Assembly: GCA_023252215.1 (NCBI GenBank)
Contig: JAHEXG010000008.1
Coordinates: forward strand, 1 to 35,289
From: Candidatus Altarchaeales archaeon
GTDB lineage: Archaea > Altiarchaeota > Altiarchaeia > IMC4 > QMZM01
Length of the DNA: 35,289 bases
Direction: 5' to 3'
Below the pieces are notes generated by a model. It made no database searches. It was not told the origin of the DNA and was given only the letters and a program-made list of their open reading frames with translations. Shown in pieces: positions 6,436 to 15,177 of this stretch. Both the position numbers and the translations under genes were made by a program. The number at the start of each line of letters is the position of its first letter. Within the stretch, counting starts at the first letter, position 1.

Positions 6436-7503
6436 TCATTTGGCGTAGTATATTTTTCGCACAGGCCAGGATATCTCTATTCCTTCTATGTCGTATCTGC
6501 GCTTCAATGCCTTCATGAACTCGTGTATGACCGCCGGCCGGTCGGTCACTTTTTCCACGCGCAATATGACTGTAAAATCGATATTCGAGTCAGCGAACTT
6601 GTTGTAGCGGATGAAAGGCTCGTGTTCTTTTACCGCTCCGGGAATAGTCTTCTGTATGTGTCTTGCCACCTCGGTGGTTATTTTTTCCACGCGGTCCATG
6701 TCGCAGGTATAGGCCACCCCGCAATCCACGAGAGCGGTAGTCTGCGGATCAGGCATTGCATAGTTGGTGATGGTGCTCTCGGCCAGCTTGGAATTGGGGA
6801 CGATGACGATGTTGTTAGAGAGTGTCCTGATCCGCGTAGACCTCCAGCCGATGTCTTCTACGTAGCCGGAGACGCCGTCTTGTAGCTCGATATATTCGCC
6901 CACGCTGATTGGGCGGTCGGATATGATGTGTATGCCTGCAAAGAAGTTTGAAAGCGTGTTCTGCAACGCCAGGCCAACCGCTATTCCTCCGATGCCCAAT
7001 GTAGCTATCAGGGGCGTTATCTCTATGTTGAAGTGGCCTAGGACGATGAGGAAGGCGATCGCGTATACGACCACGGTCAATATTTTTGCCAGGAGTTGCG
7101 GCGTCTTTTCGAAGCCTCTTTGCACTTTAAGCCAGCGGCTCATAAGCAGACCTAGAACCCGTGCGGCGACGAATGATCCTATCAGCACGAAGGAGATGAA
7201 GAATATGCCGTCTATCGGCGAAGAATATGGGGCAAGCACTGGGAGAGTCTTTAGGGCATAATAGGCGCCTGATAATGTGATGGAGATTATTATGGGCTTG
7301 GTAACTATTTTCAGGATGAGATCGTCCAGGTCTGTTTTGGTCTTCTCGGTAAGCTTTTTAACATATGTTTTTAGTACGAAACTGAATATTTCTGCGAAGA
7401 CGAATGATCCGAGGATTATCAGAAAAAACGTGAGGTATTCGTTTCCAACGTAATTTCCGAATAAGAGAAATTGTCCGCTGCCTGTCAGGTTGGAATATTC
7501 CAT
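6436..7503 (-). CDS. mscS: Mechanosensitive channel, MscS family
   Basis: A 355-residue protein of the small-conductance mechanosensitive channel family, which opens under membrane tension to release solutes after osmotic downshock. Four hydrophobic segments precede the hallmark pore helix TPLIATLGIGGIAVGLALQN (about 163-182), then LSNFFAGIHIISDRPISVGEYIEL leads into the beta domain and PNSKLAESTITNY closes it. The C-terminal alpha/beta vestibule ends near residue 350. One more N-terminal helix than minimal MscS is typical of archaeal members such as MscMJ. It begins at ATG 7503; a TTTTTTTAAG TATA-like box about 27 bases upstream suggests a leaderless transcript. It is divergent from the P-type ATPase gene with a 102-base gap, so envelope ion and osmotic functions are adjacent. 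Confidence 0.93.
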   Translation of the reverse strand: MEYSNLTGSGQFLLFGNYVGNEYLTFFLIILGSFVFAEIFSFVLKTYVKKLTEKTKTDLDDLILKIVTKPIIISITLSGAYYALKTLPVLAPYSSPIDGIFFISFVLIGSFVAARVLGLLMSRWLKVQRGFEKTPQLLAKILTVVVYAIAFLIVLGHFNIEITPLIATLGIGGIAVGLALQNTLSNFFAGIHIISDRPISVGEYIELQDGVSGYVEDIGWRSTRIRTLSNNIVIVPNSKLAESTITNYAMPDPQTTALVDCGVAYTCDMDRVEKITTEVARHIQKTIPGAVKEHEPFIRYNKFADSNIDFTVILRVEKVTDRPAVIHEFMKALKRRYDIEGIEISWPVRKIYYAK

Positions 7504-7605
7504 GTGTTTTTTATTTGATTCAGGGCTTAAAAAAAGAGCCTGTGAGGAGAACTTGTGTCTTTTTACTCAGGCTTTTCTAAGGTATAACCCGGAAAGGGTT
7601 TGACA

Positions 7606-10035
7606 ATGGAACAAGATACCGACATAAATGCCGGCCTAAGAGGCTCTGAGGCGGTTAAAAGGCTTGCCGTATACGGGCCCAACCGGTTATCAAAGCCTTA
7701 TGAGGTAAAGTTCGCAGCCATCGTAAAAGAGGAGATAAGCGAGCCTATGATAATGCTGCTCCTGGTAGTGGGATTCTTCTATACTTTATGGGGGAAGCTG
7801 GAAGACGCCCTGACCATAATAGTCGTCATCTTACTCCTGGTTTTCGTCGAAGTATGGAACGAGTACCGGGCCAAGAAATCCATCTCTGCGCTCACGAAGA
7901 TATCAGCCCCGAAAACCAAGATCCTGAGGGATGGCACCATATACGAAACGGATACGGCAAACATCGTACCGGGCGACGTACTGATACTTGCTGCGGGAAC
8001 AAGGATAGTAGGGGACGGAAAAATAGGGGTATCATACAGTCTCCAGGTCGACGAATCTTCGCTTACGGGAGAATCATTCCCGGTAGACAAAAAAGAGGGT
8101 GATTCGATATTTGCCGGAACCCTGGTCTTGTCAGGCGAAGGAAAAGCAGTCGTAGAACAGACCGGAAAGAATGCAAAGATCGGGAAGATAGCGGAAATGG
8201 CCGCATCCATCAAGCCCCCAAAGACTCCGCTGCAACTGTCCATGAAGGCGCTATCCAAGCAGCTCGTATGGGTTGCATTGTTCTTTTCGATCGTAATACC
8301 GTTGGTCGGGTTCCTGCGCGGGCAAGACCTCAAGGAGATGGTGCTAACAGGGCTTTCACTCGCATTCGCAACCATCCCGGAAGAGCTTCCGATAATTATA
8401 ACCATGGTACTCGGCCTTGGGGCATACACTCTTTCAAGAAGGCATCTACGCATAAAAAAATTGAAGGCCGCGGAGGCCCTTGGGAACACAACGGTCATAG
8501 TAACCGACAAAACAGGCACCATAACGGAAAACAGGATGGGCATAGTCGCGGTCTATCCTGAGGAGAAAAGGAAGGAAGTGCTGGAAACCGCATACTTGGC
8601 AATAACCGGCATATCCGTAACGCCCATGGACAGGGCAGTAGCCGAAAAAGCAGAAGAACTAAGCTTGCCCAGGGGGAACGGCATACTCAGGGAACGAAAT
8701 TTCGGCGACGGCCGGAAGACCAAATCCATACTCAGGGAATCAGGCGAAGTCCTCATGCTCTACATGAGCGGAGCACCTGAGGAAGTGTCGTCATACGTCG
8801 CAGACGGAAAAGGGATAATAGAAAAACAAGTCGCGCTAGAAACAGAGAAAGGCCGCCGCGTAATAGCGGTAGCATGCAAAAAAGTCTCCCCGTCAAGGGA
8901 GAATGCGCCATTCGCAGAACTGGAAAAGGACCTGTTATTCACAGGCCTCATCTCATTCGAAGACCCTGCAAGAAAAGGGGTAAAAGACACCATACTCGCA
9001 GCCAAGAACGCAGGCATCAGGACGATCATGGTAACAGGAGACCACCCCAGGACCGCAGCATACATAGCCGATGACGTGGGAATCTACGCGGGAAAGATCC
9101 TTACAGGAGTAGAGCTTGACAAGATGTCAGACGCAGAACTGCAAAAAACAGTCGGAGAGGTCTCGGTATATGCCAGGACCACCCCGGAAAACAAATACCG
9201 CATAGTCAAAGCCCTGCAGAAGAACGGAGAGATAGTTGCAGTCACAGGGGACGGGGTAAACGACACCCTGGCATTGAAGGAAGCAGATATTGGTATCGCC
9301 ATGGGCCAGCGGGGAACCGACGCAGCCAAGGAAGCCGCAGACATCGTGCTTGCAGACGACAACTATGTAACGATAGAAGGGGGCATATTCGAAGGCCGCA
9401 AATTCTACGACAACCTCAAAAAAGGAGTAAAATACTACCTATCCGTGAAGACGGCGCTGGTTCTCGTATTCCTGCTGCCCATACTCCTGGGTACGCCCTT
9501 CCTGTTTGCGCCCATACAGATAATAATGCTGGAACTGTTCATGGACCTGGCCGCATCATCCGCATTCGTGGCCGAGCCCGCAGAAAAAACAATATACAGT
9601 AGGCCTCCGAGGAACCCCAAAGAAAGCCTCATCAACAAAAAGACCCTCCAGGGGATACTCATATCAGGCGCAAGCCTCTTTGCCGCAGTATGGATAGCAT
9701 ACTACTATGCGTCCACGCAGAACCTGCCCCTGGTACAGATACAGACCTACGCCTTCACCGCATGGATAACAGGCCACCTCATACTCGCATACGTATCCAG
9801 GTCGGAGACAGACCCTTTATACAAGCTGGGATTCTTCTCAAACAGGATCATGAACTACTGGGCAGTGCTCGTAATATTATTCCTTGCAATACTGATGTAC
9901 GTGCCAGTCGCAGGAACGCAACTGAGAGTAACGCAGATACCCATAAAAGAGATAGCGACGATAACAATGTTTTCGTTCATTGCATTATTCTGGCAGGAAA
10001 TATTGAAAACTATAAAATACCTGAAAAGTAAATAA
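7606..10035 (+). CDS. P2-type cation-transporting ATPase
   Basis: A P-type ATPase of 809 residues from ATG 7606, chosen because GGAAAGGG lies seven bases upstream; TTG 7600 would sit on top of it. All core motifs are present: TGES (T154), IPEELP in M4 (E259, E260), DKTGT with the phosphorylated aspartate D301, TGDHPRTA, and GDGVNDTLAL in the hinge. The family pumps cations outward, most members Ca2+ or Mn2+. Two positions differ from SERCA and PMR1: the nucleotide-domain KGAPE is SGAPE (S388), and the M6 Asn-Asp pair is Glu-Asp (E643, D647, in MLELFMDLAASS). The M4 site is PEEL rather than PEGL. These point to the less-characterised bacterial and archaeal PEE(F/L)P branch, so the transported ion cannot be named. 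The C-terminal M7-M10 are complete. Confidence 0.93.
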   Translation: MEQDTDINAGLRGSEAVKRLAVYGPNRLSKPYEVKFAAIVKEEISEPMIMLLLVVGFFYTLWGKLEDALTIIVVILLLVFVEVWNEYRAKKSISALTKISAPKTKILRDGTIYETDTANIVPGDVLILAAGTRIVGDGKIGVSYSLQVDESSLTGESFPVDKKEGDSIFAGTLVLSGEGKAVVEQTGKNAKIGKIAEMAASIKPPKTPLQLSMKALSKQLVWVALFFSIVIPLVGFLRGQDLKEMVLTGLSLAFATIPEELPIIITMVLGLGAYTLSRRHLRIKKLKAAEALGNTTVIVTDKTGTITENRMGIVAVYPEEKRKEVLETAYLAITGISVTPMDRAVAEKAEELSLPRGNGILRERNFGDGRKTKSILRESGEVLMLYMSGAPEEVSSYVADGKGIIEKQVALETEKGRRVIAVACKKVSPSRENAPFAELEKDLLFTGLISFEDPARKGVKDTILAAKNAGIRTIMVTGDHPRTAAYIADDVGIYAGKILTGVELDKMSDAELQKTVGEVSVYARTTPENKYRIVKALQKNGEIVAVTGDGVNDTLALKEADIGIAMGQRGTDAAKEAADIVLADDNYVTIEGGIFEGRKFYDNLKKGVKYYLSVKTALVLVFLLPILLGTPFLFAPIQIIMLELFMDLAASSAFVAEPAEKTIYSRPPRNPKESLINKKTLQGILISGASLFAAVWIAYYYASTQNLPLVQIQTYAFTAWITGHLILAYVSRSETDPLYKLGFFSNRIMNYWAVLVILFLAILMYVPVAGTQLRVTQIPIKEIATITMFSFIALFWQEILKTIKYLKSK

Positions 10036-10049
10036 TAACGTGATATCAA

Positions 10050-10298
10050 ATGAAGATCGGAGTCTGCGGCATAGTCTGCGAAAAATGTCCCAAGATGGTC
10101 AAGGGAACGTGCCCGAACAAGGAGACCGGATGCCTGCCAAAGGATAACCCGTACTGCAAGATAGCGTCCTGCGCTTATCATAGGGGAGTGAAACTGTGCT
10201 TTGAATGCCCGGCCTTCCCGTGCGAGACTACGAAGGCAGGACCCATAAATTACGGATACTGCCAGTACCTGTCAGGAAAAGACATCAACGGGCTGTGA
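10050..10298 (+). CDS. Cys-rich DUF3795-like small protein
   Basis: An 82-residue protein with 11 cysteines in the pattern CGIVCEKCP, CPNKETGC, CKIASCA, CFECPAFPC and YC. It resembles the DUF3795 family, whose Cys clusters are thought to bind zinc or an Fe-S cluster; function is unknown. It begins at ATG 10050, 14 bases after the ATPase stop, so it may be the second gene of that unit. It ends against the convergent exporter gene with no gap (stop codons adjacent at 10298 and 10299). Length fits the short form of the family. Confidence 0.75.
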   Translation: MKIGVCGIVCEKCPKMVKGTCPNKETGCLPKDNPYCKIASCAYHRGVKLCFECPAFPCETTKAGPINYGYCQYLSGKDINGL

Positions 10299-11813
10299 TC
10301 ATTCGACTATCACGTGGGCGTCTTTCAGGTCCTTGTCCACCTTCAGGAAGAGCGCGGCAAAAGCCCCAAGAAGAAGTATCAGAGACGCTATGTAGAAGTC
10401 CGTCCTGTATGCTATGATCTGCGCTTTGAGTATGACCAGGTTCATCACCTGCCCGTATATCAGGGGATCTTTTGTGTTTATGATGGTGTTCTGCGCCAGG
10501 TTCATGACTTGGTCCTCGGTCGTGTATCTTATCACAGTCGCGAAGAATGCTATGCCGAAGGCTCCTGCGATGTTCCTTGCCAGGGCCAGCACCGATGAGG
10601 AGATGCCTATCTCTTCTTCCGGCACGACAGCGGCTATGATGTTCGTTCTCTGCGCCATTCCCAGCCCCATCCCGAAAGCCAGGGTGAATACTGCGAACAT
10701 TATTTCAAGGGCGGTCGACCTTACGTCGAGCGTCATGAAAAGAGACATCCCGAATGCGGCTAAAAGGGTGCTAAACGCTATTACGTACCTGGGCTCAACT
10801 TTTCCGGTCAGGCTTCCTCCGATGGGTGCTGCGAGCATCATTCCTGCGGCCATGGGCATGAAGAGGTACCCGGTCTGCGTCGCATCGTACCCAAGATAGG
10901 TCTGCGCGAAAAGAGGCAGGATGAATATTCCCCCCATCATCCCCATGAAGATTATGAAATTGTTCAAAAGCGCGCCAAGGAATATCTTTTCACGAAGATA
11001 CTTAAAATCTACCATAGGCTCCGGGTGCTTGTCGTCTATCAGGTAAAAGAGATAGAAGAACAATAATCCAATAGCGTAGCAGGCTAATGCCTCCGGCGAA
11101 CCCCAGCCCCAGTCCACGCCTTTGTCCAGCACAAGAACGAGCGCGGAGAGTGCGACTCCCAAAGTGATGGCGCCCCACCAGTCAAAGTTCAGCGTCCTGC
11201 GCTCTGAAGTCGATTCCTTGACGAATATAAGCGCCATTACGAGGCCTAAAACGCCCACCGGGAGGTTTATCAAAAACACTGCCCTCCATCCGAAGTTGTC
11301 TATCAGCGGGCCGCCTATCAAGGGGCCGAAAACGGCAGCTGCCGCGAATGACGCAGACCATATGCCCAATGCCATGGAGCGCTCCCGGCCTTTCCTGAAA
11401 GTGACTGCGATGATGGCCATGGCAGTAGGATAATCTGCGGAACCGGCGATTGCCTGTATGACCCGGAAGACTATCATAGAGTTCAAGTCCCATGCAAGGC
11501 CTGCGAGAACCGAACCGATTATGAAAACAGTAAAACCGATAATGTATATCTTTTTACGCCCCAACGTGTCCCCCAGTTTGCCCCAGATAGGAACGAAAAC
11601 CGCGTTCGCAAGAATGTACGCGGTAGCGATCCATCCGGCAGAGGAAAGCGTTATGTTAAAATCAGCTATTATCTTCGGCAAGGCGAGATTCACGATGGTC
11701 TGGTCCAGCCTCCCAAGAAAGGTCCCGACAATAACAGTCAGGAGAACCCACCATTTCAGGCCGTTCCCATTGCCGTTTGCTCCGTTACCGTTTTCCATGA
11801 TGCTGCGACCCAT
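10299..11813 (-). CDS. DHA2-family (EmrB/QacA-type) multidrug exporter
   Basis: A 504-residue major facilitator with about 14 hydrophobic segments, as expected for DHA2. Signatures are LDQTIVNLALPKIIADF in TM1 (motif D1), WGKLGDTLGRKKIYIIGF between TM2 and TM3 (motif A), RVIQAIAGSADYPTAMAII (motif B) and FGPLIGGPLIDNFGWRAVFLINLPVG (motif C region). The family exports hydrophobic compounds by proton antiport. The start was set at ATG 11813 because it overlaps the stop of the HlyD-like gene as TGATG, implying translational coupling; ATG 11798 and GTG 11828 are alternatives. The short Asn/Gly-rich N-terminus (NGNGANGNGNG) is a flexible tail. It is last in the surface protein-MarR-HlyD-exporter operon, so its substrate is probably the MarR ligand. 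Confidence 0.93.
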   Translation of the reverse strand: MGRSIMENGNGANGNGNGLKWWVLLTVIVGTFLGRLDQTIVNLALPKIIADFNITLSSAGWIATAYILANAVFVPIWGKLGDTLGRKKIYIIGFTVFIIGSVLAGLAWDLNSMIVFRVIQAIAGSADYPTAMAIIAVTFRKGRERSMALGIWSASFAAAAVFGPLIGGPLIDNFGWRAVFLINLPVGVLGLVMALIFVKESTSERRTLNFDWWGAITLGVALSALVLVLDKGVDWGWGSPEALACYAIGLLFFYLFYLIDDKHPEPMVDFKYLREKIFLGALLNNFIIFMGMMGGIFILPLFAQTYLGYDATQTGYLFMPMAAGMMLAAPIGGSLTGKVEPRYVIAFSTLLAAFGMSLFMTLDVRSTALEIMFAVFTLAFGMGLGMAQRTNIIAAVVPEEEIGISSSVLALARNIAGAFGIAFFATVIRYTTEDQVMNLAQNTIINTKDPLIYGQVMNLVILKAQIIAYRTDFYIASLILLLGAFAALFLKVDKDLKDAHVIVE

Positions 11814-12487
11814 CACTTGTATATCCACATCTTCGCAGACATGCCGTTCCTTAGTTCAGGATACGCGTATACGTCATATTTCACCTTGACGTCAAACTGC
11901 CTCTGCTCCCTCCGATCGGAGATAGAGAAGACAATATCAGAAGACCGGGCAGTAGGGCTTATACTATCTACGACGCCACTATACTCCTTTGAACCGAAAG
12001 CGTCAACCGTAAAAGAAACCTTCTGCCCGACTCTTATCTGGGTCAGGCCCTTAGTCTCATCGACGCGGCCCACAACCCGCAATTCCTTCGGATCGATCAA
12101 CTTGACCACTGAACTAGAACTGCCCACGACCTGTCCGGGAACGTTCGACACCGACAAGACTATGCCGTCGGTTCCCGCGCGTATCACCGAGCCGTCGCTT
12201 AGCTTCGCAACTACCTTATTCTTGCTCACCCGGTCGCCTTCTTTGACCAAGACCTCGTCCAGGATAACAGTCGACGTAGGCGGAACCGCAGGCGAAAGGG
12301 ATATGATAGGAGCGCTTATCTCCGACTTTTCCACGTAGACCCTGCTCTGGTCGGTCTGCCAGTAATTCAGGCCTGCGACCGATATTCCTAGCAGGATGAG
12401 CGCGATAACGCCCAATGCCACGGGGCTTTTTCTTATCTTTTGCAGGATGTTCTTCTTTGGTTTGGCTTCATGGCTCTTGTTTGGCAT
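11813..12487 (-). CDS. HlyD/EmrA-like membrane fusion protein
   Basis: A 224-residue adaptor. A basic N-terminus precedes one membrane helix (about 24-43, VALGVIALILLGISVAGLNY). Outside it comes a barrel-sandwich (lipoyl-like) hybrid domain in two halves: ILDEVLVKEGDRVSKNKVVAKL and IRAGTDGIVLSVSNVPGQVV. A beta-barrel segment follows (LRVVGRVDETKGLTQIRVGQKVSFTVDAFGS), with the end PELRNGMSAKMWIYK. The alpha-hairpin usual in Gram-negative EmrA/HlyD is reduced to a few residues, which fits a cell with no outer-membrane channel to reach. It overlaps the MarR gene by 20 bases upstream and the exporter by one base downstream, so a complex with the exporter is likely. It begins at ATG 12487. Confidence 0.85.
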   Translation of the reverse strand: MPNKSHEAKPKKNILQKIRKSPVALGVIALILLGISVAGLNYWQTDQSRVYVEKSEISAPIISLSPAVPPTSTVILDEVLVKEGDRVSKNKVVAKLSDGSVIRAGTDGIVLSVSNVPGQVVGSSSSVVKLIDPKELRVVGRVDETKGLTQIRVGQKVSFTVDAFGSKEYSGVVDSISPTARSSDIVFSISDRREQRQFDVKVKYDVYAYPELRNGMSAKMWIYK

Positions 12488-12935
12488 TTTTATCCTCCTC
12501 GCATACTTTCATGAATATCTCTCTGATCTTGTTAAGCGACGCGCATAGTTCTTCCAGGTCTTCGTCGGAAATTTTTGAAAAGTTTTTCTTCATCTCCTCT
12601 TTTTCTTCTATGCGATGCGTTCTCATGAACGCCTTTCCTTTTTCAGTCAAGGAAACGTTTATTATCCTTCTGTCGCTTGAGTCATACGTTCTTTCCAGTT
12701 TCCCGTCTTCTATAAGACGGTCTGTAAGAAAGGTCGTCCCGGGTTTTGACGCGCATATCTTGCGCCCCAGTTCAGACATGGACATGGGGCCTTTGTGCAT
12801 GAGGATACCCATTACCATGTAGTGTCCGGGATTATACCCCTCGGAATTCTTGTGCCAGGCGAGAACCTTCCGGTAAAAAAAAGGCAGGAACACTTGCAGC
12901 CGGTCTACTATATCCCCGAGTTTTTTGTCGTCCAT
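12468..12935 (-). CDS. MarR-family transcriptional regulator
   Basis: A 155-residue winged-helix repressor. After N-terminal helices, the recognition region is MSMSELGRKICASKPGTTFLTDRLIEDGKLERTYDSSDRRIINVSLTEKG, which has the MarR helix-turn-helix and the DRR wing (SSDRRI). The C-terminal helices (MKKNFSKISDEDLEELCASLNKIREIF) form the dimer interface. MarR proteins bind palindromes and release them on binding small phenolic or cationic ligands, usually controlling efflux. Here the gene lies inside the efflux operon, 8 bases after the surface-protein stop and overlapping the HlyD-like gene, and two dyads sit at the operon promoter (14580-14598, 14603-14615). Autoregulation is therefore likely. 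Confidence 0.92.
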   Translation of the reverse strand: MDDKKLGDIVDRLQVFLPFFYRKVLAWHKNSEGYNPGHYMVMGILMHKGPMSMSELGRKICASKPGTTFLTDRLIEDGKLERTYDSSDRRIINVSLTEKGKAFMRTHRIEEKEEMKKNFSKISDEDLEELCASLNKIREIFMKVCEEDKNAKQEP

Positions 12936-12943
12936 TTTTCCTA

Positions 12944-14557
12944 TCAGGCACTCTCCTTTTCGGACAAGCCCCCGGCTTTGGATTTTTGACCCGCGCCAGG
13001 CCGGAAGACAAACGATGCGATGAGCGCAACAACTATCAAGCCCATCAATATCTCAAGCCCGCTTATTACCATGGAAAGGCTCCCGGGCTGATGCCCTGCC
13101 GCGTAGTCCTGCGCCGAGAGGACGCCGACAGGGATATCCGAGGACTCGACTGTGTCTGCGTTGCTGTTCGTTTCCTTGTATTTCAATTGTACCTTCAAAG
13201 GCATCGTTCCAGAGGACGTGTTTTTGTTGACGGTTATATCAAAATCCTGAGTCACAGTCGCATCGGAATCAAGGTTCCCGATGTATGATTCCGCGGGAAG
13301 GGTTAGGTCATAGCTTTCCGTTGGAAGCAAACTGACGCTCAGGAACTTCACTTCCGCAAATCCTTTGTTGACTACACTTACAGTTACCCTGCCTTTGCCT
13401 CCGGGAGTCAAAGGATCGTTTCTTTCAAGGAATACTTGTAGGTCGGGCTTTCCGTCAAGGGCCAGGCCGATGGTCTTATTAATAGTGTATTTGGTCCCTG
13501 CGTCATCGAAGTAGTCTATCAGGAGAGGTATCGCATATGATTTTACATCCGCAGAAGAATCCACCGACAGCTGGAAGGACGCATCCTTCTTACCGTGTTG
13601 GCCTATCGCCCCAAGGTAGCGCTCGGATGAGCCTATCGGAGTAAACGGGGTGGAAAGCTGCGCAGTAACGCTCACGTCGTTTGCCTGCGCGCTGCCAAGG
13701 TTTTCCAGGGATACTGTAACGTTCACGGCAGTTCCCGGACTGGAACCGGTATATGAGACATCTGTTATCTTGAAGTCCACGTCGCTTCTCCCTACGTCAA
13801 TACTCACTGGAAGCGTTTCTTTCATGGTGTTCCCGGATACGTCGGAATAGTCCATCAAAAGAGAGAAGGAACACACCCCGACCAAAATAGGTTTGATCTC
13901 ATACTCCATCCGGAAATTCTGCCTGCCGGAAACGTCTCCCACAAATAGCTTAGATGAGCCGATGACCGATGCGCATGCCGCATCCCCGGACGCCGGAGAC
14001 AAAGTCGCAGAAACGCTCTTCGCCCCGTCCTGGGTTGTTCCGACGATAACGAGCTTGCCTGCTAGATCCTTCGAGAACACGCCTTTTTCCACGGATAACT
14101 GGAAGTTAGCGCTCACATAGACCCTTACGGGAAAGTCCCAGACAGTCTCCTGATCGTTCTCCCGCTGTCCTCCACTGTCGTATCCGTCGTAATTGATCCT
14201 GACCTGCATATTGTGCAGGCCGATGTATGCGTCTTTTGAGACGGTGAGCGTAGAAGATACTGTTTTGGTGGAATAGGCGTCCATCTTGCCCAGGTCCCAT
14301 CTCTTATTGACTGAAATGCCCCCGGTATCTGGAACGTAAAGCTGCACATTCTCGGCAGCCTGCGGACCGACGTTGCGTATGACTATCTGCAGTATTCCCG
14401 AATCGCCTGGCCGCAGATTTCCGTCGACGTGCGTAAGATCGTAGTCCAGCACGACGTTCGTGGGGCTGAGGCTCGTGTCCGCTGCATAGGCCTTGGCGCC
14501 TGCCAGGGCGAATAGTGTCATCAATACCAATAGTCCAAAATAGTTCCTTTTTTCCAT
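12944..14557 (-). CDS. Secreted, C-terminally anchored CARDB-type surface protein
   Basis: A 537-residue protein from ATG 14557; ATG 14587 is possible but lies inside the operator. The signal peptide is KRNYFGLLVLMTLFALAGAKAYA with cleavage likely after AYA. About four immunoglobulin-like beta domains follow, each opening with a CARDB/COG1361-style phrase: LRPGDSGILQIVIRNVGPQAA, SPGTAVNVTVSLENLGSAQA, LTPGGKGRVTVSVVNKG. A single membrane helix near the C-terminus (ISGLEILMGLIVVALIASFVF) and a short basic tail anchor it facing outward. Such proteins are common in archaeal cell envelopes. Being first gene of the MarR-HlyD-exporter operon is unusual and suggests it is an external part of the export machinery or a protein made when the exporter is induced. 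Confidence 0.82.
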   Translation of the reverse strand: MEKRNYFGLLVLMTLFALAGAKAYAADTSLSPTNVVLDYDLTHVDGNLRPGDSGILQIVIRNVGPQAAENVQLYVPDTGGISVNKRWDLGKMDAYSTKTVSSTLTVSKDAYIGLHNMQVRINYDGYDSGGQRENDQETVWDFPVRVYVSANFQLSVEKGVFSKDLAGKLVIVGTTQDGAKSVSATLSPASGDAACASVIGSSKLFVGDVSGRQNFRMEYEIKPILVGVCSFSLLMDYSDVSGNTMKETLPVSIDVGRSDVDFKITDVSYTGSSPGTAVNVTVSLENLGSAQANDVSVTAQLSTPFTPIGSSERYLGAIGQHGKKDASFQLSVDSSADVKSYAIPLLIDYFDDAGTKYTINKTIGLALDGKPDLQVFLERNDPLTPGGKGRVTVSVVNKGFAEVKFLSVSLLPTESYDLTLPAESYIGNLDSDATVTQDFDITVNKNTSSGTMPLKVQLKYKETNSNADTVESSDIPVGVLSAQDYAAGHQPGSLSMVISGLEILMGLIVVALIASFVFRPGAGQKSKAGGLSEKESA

Positions 14558-14579
14558 TTTTAATCGTTCACTAACAAAA

Positions 14580-14598
14580 TAGTTCAATTAATGAACTA
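14580..14598. promoter_or_regulatory. MarR-like operator 1
   Basis: A perfect dyad: TAGTTCA (14580-14586), five-base centre, TGAACTA (14592-14598). It lies between the TATA-like box and the start of the surface-protein gene, with the half-site core (AGTTNA) shared with operator 2. MarR-family operators are typically AT-rich dyads of this size. Assignment to the MarR gene three kilobases into the operon is inference from context. Confidence 0.65.
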
Positions 14599-14602
14599 TT
14601 AT

Positions 14603-14615
14603 TTAGTTGAACTAA
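14603..14615. promoter_or_regulatory. MarR-like operator 2
   Basis: A perfect dyad TTAGTT-G-AACTAA at the expected transcription start, 17 bases downstream of the TATA-like box. Its centre is 20 bases from that of operator 1, about two helical turns, so two dimers could bind on the same DNA face and block polymerase. Confidence 0.65.
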
Positions 14616-14631
14616 TTATGGACATTACGGG

Positions 14632-14641
14632 TTTAAAAATA
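14632..14641 (-). promoter_or_regulatory. TATA-like box of the efflux operon
   Basis: Read on minus it is TATTTTTAAA, about 75 bases before ATG 14557. Expected transcription start near 14610 falls within operator 2. Called by position and composition only. Confidence 0.45.
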
Positions 14642-14735
14642 GACCCCCAGGTGAAAGACAAAAATTTAAGCAACGGAACCAATATTAAAGTAATATAATA
14701 ATAAAGGAAAAAGAGACAGAGAGTAAATAAAAAAA

Positions 14736-15167
14736 ATGGACTACAAGGACTGCATAAAATTTGCAAACCAAAATCCGGTCTGCTATCTTGCGACCGCCGA
14801 AGGCGACCAGCCCAGGGTGCGGGCACTGCTATTCTGGTACGCCGATGAGACAGGCTTCTACCTGCAGAGCGGCACAATGAAGGAACTGTATTCTCAGCTA
14901 AAGAAGAATCCCAACGCGGAGATATGCTTCTACCGCCAGGACCCGAAAGCGGGAGCAATGATGCGAGTCGCCGGAAAAGTAGAATTCGTCGAAGACATAA
15001 ACCTAAAAGCAAAAGCCCTGGAACAAAGGCCGTTCCTGAAAGGACTCGGGATCGCGTCGCCGGAGGACCAAAAACTAGTGATCTTCAGAATACCCAAAGG
15101 CGTCGCCTGCTTCTGGACCATGGAAACGAATTTGGCGCCAAAGGAATACATCAGGTTCGGCAAATAG
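14736..15167 (+). CDS. Pyridoxamine 5'-phosphate oxidase-like flavin-binding protein
   Basis: A 143-residue single-domain split-barrel protein. The start CIKFANQNPVCYLATAEGDQPRVRALLFWY matches the FMN-binding opening of the PNPOx-like superfamily, followed by TMKELYSQLKKNPNAEICFY and a final strand VIFRIPKGVACFW. Members bind FMN or F420 and reduce small substrates; true pyridoxine oxidases are longer with a C-terminal dimer region, so vitamin B6 synthesis is not implied. It is followed after ten bases by a decayed flavodoxin, then a cupin and an intact flavodoxin, forming a small flavin and redox group. It is divergent from the MarR operon; a TATA-like AATATAATAA at about 14692 could serve it. 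Confidence 0.85.
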   Translation: MDYKDCIKFANQNPVCYLATAEGDQPRVRALLFWYADETGFYLQSGTMKELYSQLKKNPNAEICFYRQDPKAGAMMRVAGKVEFVEDINLKAKALEQRPFLKGLGIASPEDQKLVIFRIPKGVACFWTMETNLAPKEYIRFGK

Positions 15168-15177
15168 AATAAAAAAA

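Noticed and set aside
7779-8543. 254-codon minus-strand frame opposite the P-type ATPase
   Set aside because: The opposite strand has all P-type ATPase motifs; this frame is a codon-bias shadow with no recognisable domain.
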